A model generated the notes under the pieces. It saw only the letters and a list, made by a program, of their open reading frames with translations, was not told the origin of the DNA and ran no database searches. This document shows positions 20,934 through 29,199 of a stretch of DNA of 64,000 bases, one piece after another; the first letter of the stretch is position 1; every line of letters begins with the position of its first letter. The stretch is taken from assembly GCA_947627735.1 (NCBI GenBank), contig CANQXG010000001.1, positions 16,406-80,405 on the forward strand. The letters run 5' to 3'. The translations under genes and the position numbers were made by a program. The stretch comes from an uncultured Oscillospiraceae bacterium (GTDB lineage Bacteria > Bacillota > Clostridia > Oscillospirales > Oscillospiraceae).

Positions 20934-21749
20934 TCAGCTCTCCCACCCATGCTCCGTCTGCTCCTGCTCTGCTCGTTCTATCATCAGCCGCTCCACAGTC
21001 TGCGCTGTTATCTCAACCCGGGTCTGCTCGTACAGCTTCCTTAGCGTGCGGACACAGGCCTTGCCGGCCCCGAACCCTGTCGCCTTGCTCACCGCCTTGA
21101 TGTGCAGCCGCACGGTCTCCGCCCGCAGCGGCTCCCCGCCCCTGCCCACGAATATCCGCCCGCCGCGGACGCCATTGTGCAGGGCATAGTCCAAAAGCTC
21201 CTCCCGCAGGCTGTCCGGCAGGCGGACAGCGGTGGTCCCGTCCCGCACCGCCTCCACCGTCAGGGCCAGGAAGTCCGCCATCTCCATGTCCGTGCAGGCG
21301 AAGGCCCGCATGGCCAGATAGGCCAGGGGCTTTCCCATCGCCCGCGCCGTCGTCAGCAGGTGCAGGTATTCCTCCCGGGTGAGCGCCGCCGGGGACGGCT
21401 CCTGTTTCCCGATATAGCTGGTGAGCTGATAGCTCTCGTAGCCCCTGTAGCGCAAAAAGGCGTTGCAAGCACTGGTGAGCATGTTCACATGGGCGGCGGA
21501 ATAGGTGTCTGTCAGGCTCTCCACCCAGTTGGCCAGCGTATCCTCCCGGACCCGCTTGTCCGCCGGCAGGGCGTCGTAAAAGGCCAGCAGCGCCCTGCGG
21601 TAGCGGGCGACCGTACTGGGGCTGAGGTCCGCCTTCAGCCGCCCGACAAAGTCCTCGATATCCGACCGCCCCATCTGAAAGCCGGCCTCCGCCGCCGCAC
21701 CGGCGCGGCCCCGCGCCGCACGCTCCCGGACGGGAAATATCTCCCGCAT
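20934..21749 (-). CDS. Catalytically degenerate tyrosine-recombinase-like protein (dead copy 1)
   Basis: N-terminal SAM-like core-binding domain (LSPSTVARYRRALLAFYDAL) and C-terminal recombinase-like fold, but Arg-I region is CTDMEMADF, HxxRH region is VRTLRKLYEQT, and no C-terminal Tyr nucleophile. RBS GGAGGTG upstream of the ATG. Confidence 0.75.
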   Translation of the reverse strand: MREIFPVRERAARGRAGAAAEAGFQMGRSDIEDFVGRLKADLSPSTVARYRRALLAFYDALPADKRVREDTLANWVESLTDTYSAAHVNMLTSACNAFLRYRGYESYQLTSYIGKQEPSPAALTREEYLHLLTTARAMGKPLAYLAMRAFACTDMEMADFLALTVEAVRDGTTAVRLPDSLREELLDYALHNGVRGGRIFVGRGGEPLRAETVRLHIKAVSKATGFGAGKACVRTLRKLYEQTRVEITAQTVERLMIERAEQEQTEHGWES

Positions 21750-21754
21750 CCTTT

Positions 21755-22213
21755 TTACACCTCCCGGTCCGCCAGTTCGTTCATGAGCTGCTCCGCCTCG
21801 CCGGCGGCCATGGCCTCGGCCTCCGCCCGCGCCGCCAGATACAGCCGCTGCAGGGCCTTGGGCCGGCACATGCCCTCGCCCAGGCCCGCCGCCGCGCCCA
21901 GGCCGCGCAGGATCGCGGACACCCGCTGCACGTCCAGAGGCCGGCCGCTGCGGGTGGCAAATACCGGCCCGGACAGGATGTTCTTCCGGGCGGCATAGGC
22001 CAGCAGCTCACTTTTAAGGCCCTCGGGCAGCGGAACATCTCTTACTCGGCCCGCCCGGACGGCCTCCACCGTCAGCACCGGCAGTTCGGACACGGAGATG
22101 CCCGTCAGGGCAAACACCTTCACCAGCAGGTAAGCCGGCTCCCGGCCCAAAACCCTGGCCGTGTCCAGCAGATGGAGATACTCCGCCCGGGTAAGCTCTT
22201 CCGTCCCCGCCAT
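21755..22213 (-). CDS. Catalytically degenerate tyrosine-recombinase-like protein, catalytic-domain-only (dead copy 2)
   Basis: EELTRAEYLHLLDTARVLGREPAYLLVKVFALTGISVSELPVLTVEAV...PKALQRLYLAA; lacks the N-terminal core-binding domain and the catalytic R/H/R/H/Y. Confidence 0.7.
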   Translation of the reverse strand: MAGTEELTRAEYLHLLDTARVLGREPAYLLVKVFALTGISVSELPVLTVEAVRAGRVRDVPLPEGLKSELLAYAARKNILSGPVFATRSGRPLDVQRVSAILRGLGAAAGLGEGMCRPKALQRLYLAARAEAEAMAAGEAEQLMNELADREV

Positions 22214-22217
22214 GGCG

Positions 22218-23033
22218 TCACACGTCCCAGCCGCAGAGGGCCTGTTCCCGTTCAAGCAGCGCGTCCATGGCCTCCTCGTCCCGCAGCTCCGCCAGCGTGT
22301 TTTGATATAGCTTCTGCAGGCTCCGGGGCGTACCCTTGCCGCCCGTCAGACCCGCCGCCAGGCTCACTTCCCGCAGGCACTTGGCAACGCCCGCTTCCTG
22401 GGGCGCCGTGCCGGCCCGGGTGCCAAAGATCATCCCCGTCCGGCCGTGGAAGGCGGCATAGCTCAGCAGTTCCCGGCACAGGCACGGCGGCAGACGGACC
22501 GCCCTGGTCCAGCATATGACCTCCCCCGCGCGCACCGAATCCACGGTGAGAAGGCCCAGGTCCCGCACCGGGATGCCCGTCACGGCGAACAGCTTGATGA
22601 GCAGATAGGACCGCTCCTTCCGCAGCGCTTTCGCCGCGGCCAGCAGGCGGTGATACTCCTCCCGGGTCACGGCGGGCAGGCTCGTCTTGCCCGGCGCATA
22701 CCGCCCGCTCCGCCGGTACTGCTCCGCGCCCATATACTGCAGCCAGCGGTCGCATACGGCGCCGAAGTAGTTCAGCGTGTTGGGGGAATACCCCTCGCCC
22801 GCCAGCTCTTCCAGCCACAGGTCCACGGTCCCCCGGCGGATGCGCTTGTCCTCCGGAAGCCACTCATGGAGCATCCGCAGTGTCCGGTCATACCGCATCG
22901 CGGTGCCCGGCTGGCTCCGCTCGCCCAGCGCGGCGATGAAGCGTCCGATGTCCTCTTCCCCCATCCGGACGCCCTCGTCCTGGACGGGCCGCGCCGCCCG
23001 GCGCGGGGAGGGCTGCCGCGCAAGCTCCTGCAT
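22218..23033 (-). CDS. Catalytically degenerate tyrosine-recombinase-like protein (dead copy 3), first gene after invertible promoter
   Basis: TAMRYDRTLRMLHEWLPEDKRIRRGTVDLWLEELAGEGYSPNTLNYFGAVCDRWLQY...AVTGIPVRDLGLLTVDSV...PRSLQKLYQNT; start MQELARQ with AAAGGAG RBS. Confidence 0.75.
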   Translation of the reverse strand: MQELARQPSPRRAARPVQDEGVRMGEEDIGRFIAALGERSQPGTAMRYDRTLRMLHEWLPEDKRIRRGTVDLWLEELAGEGYSPNTLNYFGAVCDRWLQYMGAEQYRRSGRYAPGKTSLPAVTREEYHRLLAAAKALRKERSYLLIKLFAVTGIPVRDLGLLTVDSVRAGEVICWTRAVRLPPCLCRELLSYAAFHGRTGMIFGTRAGTAPQEAGVAKCLREVSLAAGLTGGKGTPRSLQKLYQNTLAELRDEEAMDALLEREQALCGWDV

Positions 23034-23066
23034 GGGCCGAACTCCTTTCTCCGCAGGCGGAATAGT

Positions 23067-23084
23067 CAAAATAAAGCGTCTGTC
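23067..23084 (+). repeat. Left arm of perfect 18-bp inverted repeat (CAAAATAAAGCGTCTGTC)
   Basis: Exact reverse complement found at 23329-23346. Confidence 0.95.
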
Positions 23085-23110
23085 CAAAAATACTGTACAC
23101 AACATTAGAA

Positions 23111-23139
23111 ATAATAACACATTTCTATATCATTGACAA
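23111..23139 (-). promoter_or_regulatory. Sigma-A promoter reading toward the glycan operon
   Basis: Minus strand TTGTCA-N17-TATTAT with extended -10 TG (TGTTATTAT), inside the IR-bounded segment. Confidence 0.8.
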
Positions 23140-23261
23140 GTGGAAAACAGCGCAATAACAGCGCCTGATTGTCTGATTTGGAAAATACGGGCATGAACAC
23201 AGGGCCGTTGACAAAATCGCTTTCAACGGCCCGCTTCAGTGCGCTCTTAAGGCCCGATCTG

Positions 23262-23295
23262 CCGCCCCGCAAGAAGTCTTGCGGGGCGGTTTTTT
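23262..23295 (+). terminator. Rho-independent terminator inside invertible element, opposite to the promoter
   Basis: CCGCCCCGCAAG-AAGT-CTTGCGGGGCGG-TTTTTT. Confidence 0.9.
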
Positions 23296-23328
23296 GCTCT
23301 GATCTCCATGAGATATCTGCTCATGATA

Positions 23329-23346
23329 GACAGACGCTTTATTTTG
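23329..23346 (-). repeat. Right arm of perfect 18-bp inverted repeat (GACAGACGCTTTATTTTG)
   Basis: Exact reverse complement of 23067-23084. Confidence 0.95.
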
Positions 23347-23355
23347 TTTGCATCG

Positions 23356-24198
23356 CTAACTGACCAGCCCCAGCCGGTCCAGGGTCCGGGCGTGCTCCAT
23401 GCCGGTGGTGATGAGGTATATCCGCGTCGTGTTTATGCTGGAGTGGCCCAGCACGTCCGCCAGCTTCACGATGTCCCGGCAGGCCCGGTAGAACACCGTG
23501 GCGAACAGGTGCCGCAGGTTGTGGGGAAACACCTTCCCCGTTTCCACCCCCGCCAGTGTACATACCGCCTTCATCTCCGCCCATATCTGCCGCCGGCTCA
23601 GGCTCTTTCCGCTTCTGGTGAGAAAGATCTCGCCGGAGGCGATTTTGTTTTTCCTGGCGTATTTCAAAAGCTTCCGGCACAGCTTCCCCGGCAGCATGAT
23701 GGTCCGTATTTTCCCCTTCAGGGCGATCTCCGCCCTGCCCATTTGGGCTGCTTCCACCGTTATGTACCGCACTTCCGACACCCGGATGCCGGTGCCGCAG
23801 ATGGTCTCCATGAGCAGGGCCAGACGCGATTTTCCGCCGTCCTTCGCGGCGGCCACCAGCTTTTCATACTCCGCCTTGGTCAGCTCCCGGCCCGGGTCCC
23901 GGAAGGCCCGGCGCTGGAGCCGCAGGGCCTTGACGCGGCAGTCCTCCCAGCCACAGAACTTGAAAAACGCATTCACCGCCGCCAGCTTGGCGTTCACCGT
24001 CGCCGGGGCATATCCCCGGGCCATAAGCTGTTCCTTCCATGCCACCGCCAGGTCCTTAGTGACCTCCCGCCCGTCCAGCCATGCGGCGAACCCGCGGACG
24101 CTCCGCAGATACGCCTCGACGGTGCCCTCCGCCCGCTCGTCACCGCGAAGGTACGTAGCAAATGCCTCAACGCTCCGGATATCCATCTCTCTACTCAT
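23356..24198 (-). CDS. Tyrosine recombinase, catalytically intact (candidate invertase)
   Basis: TGIRVSEVRYITVEA, LKGKIRTIMLP, FPHNLRHLFATVFY, LADVLGHSSINTTRIYL: R, K, HxxR, H and Y present. Start MSREMDIRS preceded by GGAGGG. Confidence 0.92.
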   Translation of the reverse strand: MSREMDIRSVEAFATYLRGDERAEGTVEAYLRSVRGFAAWLDGREVTKDLAVAWKEQLMARGYAPATVNAKLAAVNAFFKFCGWEDCRVKALRLQRRAFRDPGRELTKAEYEKLVAAAKDGGKSRLALLMETICGTGIRVSEVRYITVEAAQMGRAEIALKGKIRTIMLPGKLCRKLLKYARKNKIASGEIFLTRSGKSLSRRQIWAEMKAVCTLAGVETGKVFPHNLRHLFATVFYRACRDIVKLADVLGHSSINTTRIYLITTGMEHARTLDRLGLVS

Positions 24199-24287
24199 GC
24201 ATGTCGCCCTCCTCATGAAAGAATGGATATATTTTATATTCATAGAGGCTCCATGGACACACAGGAAATACACACAGAGGATACAAA

Positions 24288-24322
24288 ACGGGACCGGCGG
24301 TGATCCGTCGGTCCCGTTCATG
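24288..24322 (-). terminator. Intrinsic terminator after the CHAP gene
   Basis: Minus strand AACGGGACCGACGG-ATCA-CCGCCGGTCCCGTT-TTG. Confidence 0.65.
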
Positions 24323-24352
24323 CAGATAATCGGTATCCGCGTAAGAGCATTT

Positions 24353-25162
24353 TTATTCCGCCTGCAGCAGCGCCGACCAGGTGCGGCGGCCCACCTGGCC
24401 GTCCCACTGGTCCGGCTCATCGGGAAACAGCGCCTTTTGGGCCTGGAGCACCGCCCTGGCGGTAGCGGGGCCAAAGACGCCGTCCGCCTCCAGGCGCTGC
24501 CCCTCCCCGCCGGTGAAGCCCGCCCCGGCCAGCAGCCGCTGCAGCGTGCGCACCTGGGGTCCGCTGTGGCCCTGAAAGAGCAGATTCGCCTGCACGCTCA
24601 CCGCCGGACCCACCTGGGCGGCGGGAAACCCGCCGGCGGCAGCGCTGCCCGCCTCCCCGTCGAACAACGGATGGCCGAAGCCCGCCACATAGGGATCGTC
24701 CAGCCGGTGGGTGCGCTTCTCCACCCGGTCGCCGGCGTTGCCCTCCACGGTGACCACGGCGTCCGCCAGCACCTGCGTGACGATGCCGGTGTGGACCAGC
24801 GCACCATTTTCCTGGAAGAAAACCTGGTCCCCCGCCCTCGGGCTGCGGTCATACCGCCCCTGGGCCTGATAGTACCCCGCGGAGAAGGGCACCGCCGCCC
24901 CCAAAGGGCCGCTCTGGCACTGGATGCGCTGGGCATCCGGGCCGAAGGCGCGGTAAAAGCACCAGTCCGCGAACACGTCGCACCACTCGAAGCCGTTTTT
25001 GTTGCCGTTATAATACCCCGCCGCGGCCAGGTCCCGGGCGTATTTCGTCCAGTTGGCGCTGCCGGCGTTGGCCGCCGGGTCATCCAGGGAGGCGTTGGAG
25101 GCCTTCTCCCGGTACCCCACCTCCACCAGGGCTATGTCGATCAGTTTTTCTGCGTCGCGCAA
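24353..25162 (-). CDS. CHAP-like amidase domain plus peptidoglycan-binding domain protein
   Basis: FEWCDVFADWCF...PRAGDQVFFQENGALVHTGIV... and C-terminal VRTLQRLLAGAGF...LEADGVFGPATARAVLQAQ. Confidence 0.8.
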   Translation of the reverse strand: MRDAEKLIDIALVEVGYREKASNASLDDPAANAGSANWTKYARDLAAAGYYNGNKNGFEWCDVFADWCFYRAFGPDAQRIQCQSGPLGAAVPFSAGYYQAQGRYDRSPRAGDQVFFQENGALVHTGIVTQVLADAVVTVEGNAGDRVEKRTHRLDDPYVAGFGHPLFDGEAGSAAAGGFPAAQVGPAVSVQANLLFQGHSGPQVRTLQRLLAGAGFTGGEGQRLEADGVFGPATARAVLQAQKALFPDEPDQWDGQVGRRTWSALLQAE

Positions 25163-25207
25163 AGATCATCACCCGACTCATCCTATGCCGGGCGGCGGGC
25201 ACAGGTG

Positions 25208-25236
25208 AAGGCCGCCGGGATCGCCGGCGGCCTTTT
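25208..25236. terminator. Bidirectional hairpin downstream of tmk
   Basis: AAGGCCGCCGG-GAT-CGCCGGCGGCCTTTT. Confidence 0.5.
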
Positions 25237-25251
25237 CCGTTTATTTGTCAT

Positions 25252-25911
25252 TCAAAGCAGCCCCATGATCTCGGCATGGATGTCCTCCACCGGACGCATG
25301 GCCCCCTGGCGCAGGCACTCCACCGCCGTCCAGCCCAAATGCCGGGCGCAGTACTCCGCCGCCGTCCGGCTGCGGGCCATATAGGCCGCGTCCGCCTCGT
25401 GGATATCCTCCCGGCTTACGTCCCCGCCGTAGCGCTTCAGCAGCAGGTCGTGGGTGGTCTCGGCGCTGGTGCGCAGATAGATCACCCTGTCCGGCGCGGG
25501 GATGGCCAGCAGATCGTATTCAAAGTGGAAAAGCCACCGCAAAAACCTGTCCCACTGCTCCTCCGGCAGCTTGGAGCACTGGTGTACCGCGTTGGAGGTG
25601 GTGTACCTGTCGGCCACGACGGTGCCCCCGGCGCGGTAGAAGTCCTCCCAGTCCCGCTTGAAGCTGGCGTAGCGGTCCACAGCGTAAAAGGCGGAGGCCG
25701 CGTAGGCGTTCACATCCCCCGGCTCGGCCCCGAAATCCCCCCGCAGGTACATCTTCACCAGCGCGGAGGAGTCGCTGGCATAGTCTGGGAAGGACACCGC
25801 CCGCACCATCTCGCCCCGGTCAGCCAATGCCTGGTAGAGCGCCTTCGCCTGGGTGGCCTTGCCGCTGCCGTCCAGCCCCTCGATGACGATCAGTTTTCCC
25901 TTTTTCTCCAT
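25252..25911 (-). CDS. tmk: Thymidylate kinase
   Basis: KLIVIEGLDGSGKATQAKALYQAL...VVADRYTTSNAVHQCSK. Confidence 0.88.
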   Translation of the reverse strand: MEKKGKLIVIEGLDGSGKATQAKALYQALADRGEMVRAVSFPDYASDSSALVKMYLRGDFGAEPGDVNAYAASAFYAVDRYASFKRDWEDFYRAGGTVVADRYTTSNAVHQCSKLPEEQWDRFLRWLFHFEYDLLAIPAPDRVIYLRTSAETTHDLLLKRYGGDVSREDIHEADAAYMARSRTAAEYCARHLGWTAVECLRQGAMRPVEDIHAEIMGLL

Positions 25912-25959
25912 TTCGCCACACCTCTCCAAGCGAGTATATCATAACGCCGCCCCGGTTGC

Positions 25960-25990
25960 AAGAAAGCCTCCCGTCCGGGAGGCTTTCTTT
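25960..25990. terminator. Intrinsic terminator at the end of the purine/fhs operon
   Basis: AAGAAAGCCTCCC-GTCC-GGGAGGCTTTCTTT. Confidence 0.8.
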
Positions 25991-26003
25991 GGGAAGCTGT
26001 ATC

Positions 26004-27671
26004 TCAGAACAGGCCGGAGATGACGCCCTTGTCGTCCACGTCGATCTTCTCGGCCGCCGGCACCTTCGGCAGGCCCGGCATGGTCATGATGTCGCCGGTG
26101 AGCACCACGGCAAAGCCCGCGCCGGCGGAGACCTTGACCTCCTTCACCGTGACGGTGAAGCCCTCCGGCGCGCCCAGCAGGGCCGGATCGTCGGAGAAGC
26201 TGTACTGGGTCTTGGCGATGCACACGGGCAGGCCGCCGAAGCCCAGGTCGGTGAGCCGGGCGACCTGCTTCTGGGCCGCCGGCAGGATGTTGACGGCCTT
26301 GCCGCCGTAGACCTTCTGCACCACCGCCTCGATCTTCTTGTCCAGGGGCATGTCCAGCTCATAGCTGAAGCGGAAGTCCGGCTTTTCCTCGCCACACACC
26401 CGGACCACCTCGGCGGCCAGGTCCATGGCGCCGGCGCCGCCCTTGGCCCAGAACTCGCCCAGCACCGCCTTCACACCCAGCTTGGCACAGCTGGCGATGA
26501 CCTGCTCTACCTCCGCGTCCGTGTCCGTGGGGAAGCGGTTCACCGCCACCACGCAGGGCAGGCCGTAGACGTTTTTGATATTGCCGACGTGCCGCAGAAG
26601 GTTCGGCATGCCCTTTTCCAGGGCCGCCAGGTCCTCGTGGCCCAGCTCGGTCTTGGCAAGGCCGCCGTGCATCTTCAGCGCCCGGATGGTGGCCACCACC
26701 ACCACCGCCGACGGGGTCAGCCCGGCGTAGCGGCACTTGATGTCCAGGAATTTCTCCGCCCCCAGGTCCGCGCCGAAGCCGGCCTCGGTGACGGCGTAAT
26801 CCCCCAGGCGCATGGCCATGCGGGTGGCCAGAACGCTGTTGCACCCGTGGGCGATGTTGGCGAAGGGTCCGCCGTGGACGAAGGCGGGGGTGCCCTCCAG
26901 GGTCTGGACCAGGTTGGGCTTGAGCGCGTCCTTCAAAAGGGCCGCCATGGCCCCCACGGCCTTCAGGTCCCTGGCCGTCACCGGCGCGCCGTCGTAGGTA
27001 TAGGCCACCACGATGCGGCCCAGCCGCTCCTTCAGGTCATGGATGGAACTGGCCAGGCAGAACACCGCCATGATCTCCGTGGCCACGGTGATGTCGTAGC
27101 CGTCCTCCCGGGGCACGCCGTTGACCCGGCCGCCGATGCCGTCGATGACGTGGCGCAGCTGCCGGTCGTTCATATCCACGCAGCGCTTCCAGGTGACGGT
27201 CTTGGGGTCGATGTGCAGGGCGTTGCCCTGATAGATGTGGTTGTCCAGCATGGCGGCCAGCAGGTTATTGGCCGCGCCGATGGCGTGGAAGTCCCCGGTG
27301 AAGTGGAGGTTGATGTCCTCCATGGGCACCACCTGGGCGTATCCGCCGCCGGCGGCGCCGCCCTTGATGCCGAACACGGGACCCAGGGACGGCTCCCGCA
27401 GGGCCAGGACCGCGTTTTTGCCGATCCGGCGCAGGCCGTCGGCCAGGCCGATGCTGGTGGTGGTCTTGCCCTCCCCCGCGGGGGTGGGGGTGATGGCGGT
27501 GACCAGGATCAGCTTCCCGTCCGGGCGGGAATCATCGTCCAGCAGGGCGTAATCCACTTTTGCCTTGTACTTGCCGTAAGGCTCCAGATATTTTTCGTCC
27601 ACGCCGGCCTTGTCGGCGATGGCGGCGATGGGCTGCATCTGACAGGCCTGGGCGATCTCGATATCGGTCAT
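26004..27671 (-). CDS. fhs: Formate--tetrahydrofolate ligase
   Basis: [28 protein letters not shown]...[40 protein letters not shown]. Confidence 0.97.
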   Translation of the reverse strand: MTDIEIAQACQMQPIAAIADKAGVDEKYLEPYGKYKAKVDYALLDDDSRPDGKLILVTAITPTPAGEGKTTTSIGLADGLRRIGKNAVLALREPSLGPVFGIKGGAAGGGYAQVVPMEDINLHFTGDFHAIGAANNLLAAMLDNHIYQGNALHIDPKTVTWKRCVDMNDRQLRHVIDGIGGRVNGVPREDGYDITVATEIMAVFCLASSIHDLKERLGRIVVAYTYDGAPVTARDLKAVGAMAALLKDALKPNLVQTLEGTPAFVHGGPFANIAHGCNSVLATRMAMRLGDYAVTEAGFGADLGAEKFLDIKCRYAGLTPSAVVVVATIRALKMHGGLAKTELGHEDLAALEKGMPNLLRHVGNIKNVYGLPCVVAVNRFPTDTDAEVEQVIASCAKLGVKAVLGEFWAKGGAGAMDLAAEVVRVCGEEKPDFRFSYELDMPLDKKIEAVVQKVYGGKAVNILPAAQKQVARLTDLGFGGLPVCIAKTQYSFSDDPALLGAPEGFTVTVKEVKVSAGAGFAVVLTGDIMTMPGLPKVPAAEKIDVDDKGVISGLF

Positions 27672-27684
27672 AGAGGTGTCCTCC

Positions 27685-29187
27685 TCACTTGATAGAGCTG
27701 GTGGTGCGCAGCGTCACGTCGTGATAGCCGCCCTCCACGATGCTGGTGGCGCTCACCAGGGTGAGCTTGGCGTCCCGCTGCAGCTCGGGGATGGTGGTCA
27801 CGCCGCAGTTGCACATGGTGGACTTGACCTTGTAAAGGGTCTTCTGGACGTTCTCATGCAGGCCGCCGGCGTAGGTGACGTAGCTGTCCACGCCCTCCTC
27901 GAAGCTGAGGCCCTCCGCCCCGCCCAGGTCATAGCGCTGCCAGTTCCTGGCCCGGTTGGAACCCTCGCCCCAGTATTCCTTGACGATGGTGCCGTTGATG
28001 TTCAGCTTGGGGGTGGGGCTTTCGTCGAAGCGGGCGAAGTACCGGCCCAGCATGACGAAGTCCGCGCCCATGGCCAGCGCCAGGGTGATGTGGTGGTCGT
28101 ATACGATGCCGCCGTCGGAGCAGATGGGCACGTAGATGCCCGTCTCGGCGTAATACTCGTCCCGGGCCTTGGCCACCTCGATCAGCGCCGTGGCCTGGCC
28201 CCTGCCGATGCCCTTGGTCTCCCGGGTGATGCAGATGGAGCCGCCGCCGATGCCCACCTTCACAAAGTCGGCCCCCGCCGCCGCCAAAAAGCGGAACCCG
28301 GCCTCGTCCACCACGTTGCCCGCGCCCACCTTGACGCTGTCGCCGTAGTGCTCCCGGATCCAGGCGATGGTCCGCTTCTGCCACACGGAGTGGCCCTCGG
28401 ACGAGTCGATGCACAGCGCGTCCGCGCCGGCCTCGATCAGCGCCGGCACCCGCTGGGCATAGTCCCGGGAGTTGATGCCCGCGCCCACCATCAGCCGCTT
28501 TCCGGCGTCCAGCAGCTCGTCGGGGTTCTCCTTGTGGCTGTCGTAGTCCTTGCGGAACACGAAATACTGCAGCCGCCCGTCATCGGACAAGATGGGCAGG
28601 GCGTTGAGCTTGTGGTCCCAGATGATGTCGTTGGCCTCCTTCAGGCTGGTGCCCTCGGGGGCGGTGACCAGCTTCTCCCGGGGGGTCATGAAGTCCCGGA
28701 CGATCTCCGTGGTCTCCATGCGGCTGACCCGGTAGTCCCGGCTGGTGACGATGCCCAGCAGCTTTCCGTTGGCGGTGCCGTCGTCGGTGACGGCCACGGT
28801 GGAGAAGCCGTTTTTCGCCTTCAGCCGCAGGATGTCCCCCAGCGTGGCGTCGGGGGTGACGTTGGAGGCGCTGACCACGAAGCCGGACTTGTAGTTCTTC
28901 ACCCGGGCGACCATGGCCGCCTCATCCTCGATAGACTGGGAGCCGTAGATAAAGCTCAGGCCCCCCTCCCGGGCCAGGGCGATGGCCAGGGTATCGTTGG
29001 ACACCGACTGCATGATGGCCGACACCATGGGGATGCTCAGGCTGATGGCCGGCTTCTCCCCCCGGCGGTAGCGCACCAGGGGCGTTTTCAGGCTGATGTT
29101 GTCCGGCACGCAGCTCTCCGAGGTGTAGCCGGGGATCAGCAGGTACTCGCTGAAGGTATGGGACGGCTCATTGTAGTAGTACGCCAT
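27685..29187 (-). CDS. guaB: IMP dehydrogenase
   Basis: CBS-containing [33 protein letters not shown]...[32 protein letters not shown]. Confidence 0.93.
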   Translation of the reverse strand: MAYYYNEPSHTFSEYLLIPGYTSESCVPDNISLKTPLVRYRRGEKPAISLSIPMVSAIMQSVSNDTLAIALAREGGLSFIYGSQSIEDEAAMVARVKNYKSGFVVSASNVTPDATLGDILRLKAKNGFSTVAVTDDGTANGKLLGIVTSRDYRVSRMETTEIVRDFMTPREKLVTAPEGTSLKEANDIIWDHKLNALPILSDDGRLQYFVFRKDYDSHKENPDELLDAGKRLMVGAGINSRDYAQRVPALIEAGADALCIDSSEGHSVWQKRTIAWIREHYGDSVKVGAGNVVDEAGFRFLAAAGADFVKVGIGGGSICITRETKGIGRGQATALIEVAKARDEYYAETGIYVPICSDGGIVYDHHITLALAMGADFVMLGRYFARFDESPTPKLNINGTIVKEYWGEGSNRARNWQRYDLGGAEGLSFEEGVDSYVTYAGGLHENVQKTLYKVKSTMCNCGVTTIPELQRDAKLTLVSATSIVEGGYHDVTLRTTSSIK

Positions 29188-29199
29188 ATGCTTCTCCTT

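Larger units (their letters stand above)
23067..23346. promoter_or_regulatory. Candidate invertible promoter element (280 bp)
   Basis: 18-bp perfect IRs flank a 244-bp non-coding spacer with a leftward promoter and a rightward intrinsic terminator; next to an intact tyrosine recombinase and a glycan operon. Confidence 0.82.

Noticed and set aside
23133-23161. Rightward TTGACA at 23133 as a promoter
   Set aside because: No acceptable -10 at 16-18 bp on the plus strand; the overlapping minus-strand promoter is far better.
23262-23295. Terminator as an attenuator of the glycan operon in the present orientation
   Set aside because: It lies upstream of the leftward promoter and its T tract serves rightward transcription, so it cannot attenuate the operon in this orientation.
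23067-23346. Possible miniature transposon (18-bp TIRs)
   Set aside because: No clear target-site duplication around the arms, and it contains a well-formed promoter and terminator beside a recombinase; an invertible element fits better.
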